Positions 6,016 to 8,302 of a stretch of DNA of 8,302 bases are shown here, piece after piece. Positions within the stretch are counted from its first letter, which is position 1; each line of letters begins with the position of its first letter. A program made the translations under genes and the position numbers. Location: NCBI GenBank assembly GCA_035761045.1, contig DASTRU010000219.1:1-8302 (forward strand), written 5' to 3'. The notes below the pieces were generated by a model, which was not told where the DNA came from, did not search any database, and saw nothing but the letters and a program-made list of their open reading frames with translations. The DNA is from DASTRU01 sp035761045 (GTDB lineage Bacteria > Pseudomonadota > Gammaproteobacteria > Burkholderiales > Burkholderiaceae_E).

Positions 6016-7191
6016 TTAAAGGTCGGCGTAAAGCCTGCCGCGGTTGAAGATATTGGCCGGATCGAATTCGGCCTTGAGTCGACGATGGATAGTGAGATTG
6101 ACGGCTGGCAGCGGCGTCATCCATGGCGGCGGCGCGCCCTCGCCCGTCCATCGCCACAACGTGGCGTGGCCGCCAGCGCGCACCACCGCTTCGCGCACGC
6201 GCTGCGGCGTTAGCGTGCTGCGAATCCAGCGTTGCGCTCCGCCCCATTCGACGATGCGTTCGCCGGTTTCAATTTCGAGTGGCGGCGTGACGGACGGCAG
6301 GCTCAAGCGCCACAAGGCGCCGAGAGAGTCGCTCGCCGCGCCAAACAAGGCATCGCGCTGCTCGCGTACATCGCGCCACAAGGTATGCGCTTGGTCATCG
6401 GCAAGACGTTCGCCGCCCAACTTCGCGCTGGCGGCATCGACCGCGGCGGCCGCGCCCGACAGCCGCACGCTCAGCACGCCGTCGCGCCGCCCACGCCATA
6501 CGCTTGCCGAAAGCGGCAACGGTTGTCCCGCCCATGCGTTGATTTGGCGAATTGCCCGCGCCTCGCTCAGTTCGAATTGCAAGGTGCGTTCAACCGCTGG
6601 CAGCGGCAGCACCTTGAGCGACACGTCGGCGATCACGCCCAGCACGCCGAACGATCCAGCGAGCAGGCGGCTCACGTCGTAACCCGCCACGTTTTTCATG
6701 ACCACGCCGCCAAAGCGCAATACATCGCCGCGACCATCGACCAACCGCGCGCCCAATACAAAGTCGCGTACCGCGCCGCTTGCCGGGCCATAGGCCGTGC
6801 GACGCGGACCCGACAATCCCGCCGCGACGACTCCGCCAATGGTGGCAAGCCGAGCCGGCTCCGATGCATTCGCGCCAGGCGCCAACGTGAAATGCGGCGG
6901 CTCGAAGGCAAGCATTTGCCGGCGTTCGTTTAATACGTCCTCGATCTCGCGCAGTGGTGTTCCGGCGCGCGCGGTGATGACAAGCTCGCTCGGCTCGTAT
7001 TCAACGATGCCGGCGTGCTCGCGCACATCCAGCGCCTCGCCTTGCGGCCACGCGCCGAGCCACGCTTTCGAGCCGCCGCCCGCGATACGCAGCGGCGTGC
7101 TCGATGCCGTGGCCGCGCGAACTTGGTCGACGATGCGTGCAAGCGTTGGTTCGATAGCCGGTGCCCGCGCGTGTTCCAACGTCGCGCTCAT
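6016..7191 (-). CDS. glcE: Glycolate oxidase FAD-binding subunit GlcE
   Basis: A 391-residue flavoprotein subunit of the glycolate oxidase complex, a shortened relative of GlcD. An FAD-binding PCMH-type domain spans roughly residues 15-200: RIAGGGSKAWLG (35-46), ELVITARAGTPLREIE (69-84), ATIGGVVAAGLSGPRR (116-131), YGPASGAVRDFVLGARLVDG (134-153) and KNVAGYDVSRLLAGSFGVLG (166-185). The C-terminus ends with FDPANIFNRGRLY (376-388), the standard close of the family. The frame is open upstream to 7431, but that stretch only mirrors glcD. The ATG at 7191 overlaps the glcD stop by ATGA and has GGAG five bases ahead. Coupling with glcD and glcF fits equal production of complex subunits. GlcE is required for activity in E. 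coli together with GlcD and GlcF. Confidence 0.97.
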   Translation of the reverse strand: MSATLEHARAPAIEPTLARIVDQVRAATASSTPLRIAGGGSKAWLGAWPQGEALDVREHAGIVEYEPSELVITARAGTPLREIEDVLNERRQMLAFEPPHFTLAPGANASEPARLATIGGVVAAGLSGPRRTAYGPASGAVRDFVLGARLVDGRGDVLRFGGVVMKNVAGYDVSRLLAGSFGVLGVIADVSLKVLPLPAVERTLQFELSEARAIRQINAWAGQPLPLSASVWRGRRDGVLSVRLSGAAAAVDAASAKLGGERLADDQAHTLWRDVREQRDALFGAASDSLGALWRLSLPSVTPPLEIETGERIVEWGGAQRWIRSTLTPQRVREAVVRAGGHATLWRWTGEGAPPPWMTPLPAVNLTIHRRLKAEFDPANIFNRGRLYADL

Positions 7192-8302
7192 AGGCGCTCC
7201 AGATCGGCGAACGGCAGCTTGCCGGCCGACACCTTCATGCGGCCGTACTCGGCGCAACGATGCAAGCTTGGAATGCCCTTTTCGGGGTTGAGCAGCCGCG
7301 CTGGATCGAACGCTTGCTTGACGCCCATGAAACGCTCGCGCTCGCGCGCGTCGAACTGCACGCACATTTGGTTGAGTTTTTCGACGCCCACGCCGTGTTC
7401 GCCGGTCACCGTCCCGCCCAACGTCACGCACAACTCGAGGATCTCGGCGCCGAAATCCTCGGCGCGCTTGACCGACTCGGGATCGTTGTCGTCGAACAAA
7501 ATCAGCGGATGCAAATTGCCGTCGCCCGCGTGAAACACGTTTGGGCAGGCAAGGCCGTATTTACGCTCCATCGCTTGAATCGCCTTGAGCATTTCGCCCA
7601 AGCGTTTGCGTGGAATCGTGCCGTCCATGCAGTAATACGCGGGCGAAACGCGGCCGGCGGCGGGGAACGCGTTTTTGCGTCCGGCCCAAAAGCGCAGCCG
7701 TTCGGTCTCGCTTGTCGATACCTGAATGCGCGTGGCGCCGGCCTCGCGCAACACATCGCTCATGCGCGCGATTTCGTCGTCGACTTCCTCGGGCGTGCCG
7801 TCGGATTCGCACAGCAAGATCGCCGCGGCGTCCAAGTCGTAGCCAGCCTTCACGAACGGCTCGACCATGCGGGTGGCGGGCTGGTCCATCATCTCCAAAC
7901 CCGCCGGAATGATGCCCGCGCCGATCAAGGCGGCGACCGCGTTGCCCGCTTCTTCCACGTCGTTGAAGCTCGCCATGATGCAACGGGCCAATTGCGGTTT
8001 GGGCACGAGCTTGACGGTGACTTCGGTGGCCACGGCCAGCATGCCTTCGCTGCCGATTACCACCGCCAGCAAATCCAATCCGGGCGCGTCCAGCGCGTTG
8101 GAGCCAAACTCGATGGGGTCGCCCTCCATCGTCAGCCCGCGCACCTTGAGCACGTTGTGCACCGTCAACCCGTACTTCAAGCAATGCACGCCGCCCGAGT
8201 TCTCCGCCACGTTGCCGCCGATCGTGCAGGCGATCTGGCTGGACGGATCGGGTGCGTAATAGAGGCCGTGCGGCGCGGCCGCCTCGCTGATGGCGAGGTT
8301 GC
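7188..8302 (-). CDS. glcD: Glycolate oxidase catalytic FAD subunit GlcD, C-terminal part (5' end outside window)
   Basis: The last 370 residues of GlcD, the flavoprotein that oxidises glycolate (and often D-lactate) to the oxo-acid. The frame is open to the window edge; compared with the E. coli protein of 499 residues, about 130 N-terminal residues are missing outside. The visible part starts in the FAD-binding domain (NLAISEAAAPHGLYYAPDPS, then CTIGGNVAENSGGVHCLKYG and GSEGMLAVATEVTVKL). It continues through the FAD-oxidase C-terminal domain: PAGLEMMDQPATRMVEPFV, RFWAGRKNAFPAAGRVSPAY, NVFHAGDGNLHPLILFD with the His motif, TGEHGVGVEKLNQM, FDPARLLNPEKGIPSLHRC. It ends PFADLERL, as does the E. 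coli enzyme (PFPELERF). Similarity to E. coli GlcD is very close throughout. A GTG at 8210 is internal. Promoter and any regulator (GlcC-like) would lie upstream, beyond the window. Confidence 0.98.
   Translation of the reverse strand, partial: NLAISEAAAPHGLYYAPDPSSQIACTIGGNVAENSGGVHCLKYGLTVHNVLKVRGLTMEGDPIEFGSNALDAPGLDLLAVVIGSEGMLAVATEVTVKLVPKPQLARCIMASFNDVEEAGNAVAALIGAGIIPAGLEMMDQPATRMVEPFVKAGYDLDAAAILLCESDGTPEEVDDEIARMSDVLREAGATRIQVSTSETERLRFWAGRKNAFPAAGRVSPAYYCMDGTIPRKRLGEMLKAIQAMERKYGLACPNVFHAGDGNLHPLILFDDNDPESVKRAEDFGAEILELCVTLGGTVTGEHGVGVEKLNQMCVQFDARERERFMGVKQAFDPARLLNPEKGIPSLHRCAEYGRMKVSAGKLPFADLERL
7197..7200 (-). promoter_or_regulatory. Ribosome binding site of glcE inside the glcD end
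   Basis: The reverse strand reads GGAG, five bases before the glcE ATG at 7191. It lies within the last codons of glcD and supports the ATG at 7191 over upstream in-frame starts. Confidence 0.6.

Noticed and set aside
7192..7431. N-terminal extension of glcE
   Set aside because: It overlaps the end of glcD in another frame and looks nothing like GlcE; the ATG at 7191 has GGAG upstream and an ATGA overlap.
1..8302. CRISPR, tRNA, insertion sequence, phage or defence system
   Set aside because: No repeat arrays, transposase or integrase motifs, tRNA-like folds or defence-family proteins were found; nearly all bases are in recognised metabolic genes.

Overview
The window is GC-rich DNA packed with ordinary bacterial genes. 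It most likely comes from a chromosome of a betaproteobacterium, probably Burkholderiales. That placement is inferred from base composition, from the protein families and from the lipoprotein style, not from a marker gene. I see no tRNA, rRNA, CRISPR array, insertion sequence, phage gene or broken gene. Coding density is very high. The longest gap is about 120 bases, and three gene pairs overlap by the four bases ATGA.

Layout, left to right. (1) The 3' end of pntB, the NADP(H)-binding subunit of the proton-pumping transhydrogenase, on the + strand, followed by a GC-rich hairpin. (2) A two-gene + strand unit: a secreted CAP/SCP-domain lipoprotein, then a 5'-methylthioadenosine/S-adenosylhomocysteine nucleosidase whose start overlaps the lipoprotein stop. 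(3) A - strand universal stress protein with a clear ribosome binding site and a plausible sigma-70 promoter; its stop codon interlocks with that of the nucleosidase. (4) A divergent + strand pair: an unrecognised 121-residue protein and a glutathione S-transferase-like protein 3 bases later. (5) A - strand run, read right to left, of glcD (5' end outside the window), glcE, glcF, then lrgA and lrgB.

The most interesting unit is the last. GlcD, GlcE and GlcF form the membrane-associated glycolate oxidase that turns glycolate into glyoxylate. Immediately after them, 28 bases downstream on the same strand, come separate lrgA and lrgB genes. The plant chloroplast glycolate/glycerate transporter PLGG1 is an LrgA-LrgB fusion, and bacterial LrgAB-type pairs have been linked to pyruvate transport. 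The arrangement therefore suggests that this LrgAB pair moves glycolate or a related small acid for the oxidase, rather than acting as a holin/antiholin-like lysis system. This is inference from gene order and homology. All other units look like routine metabolism or stress genes.
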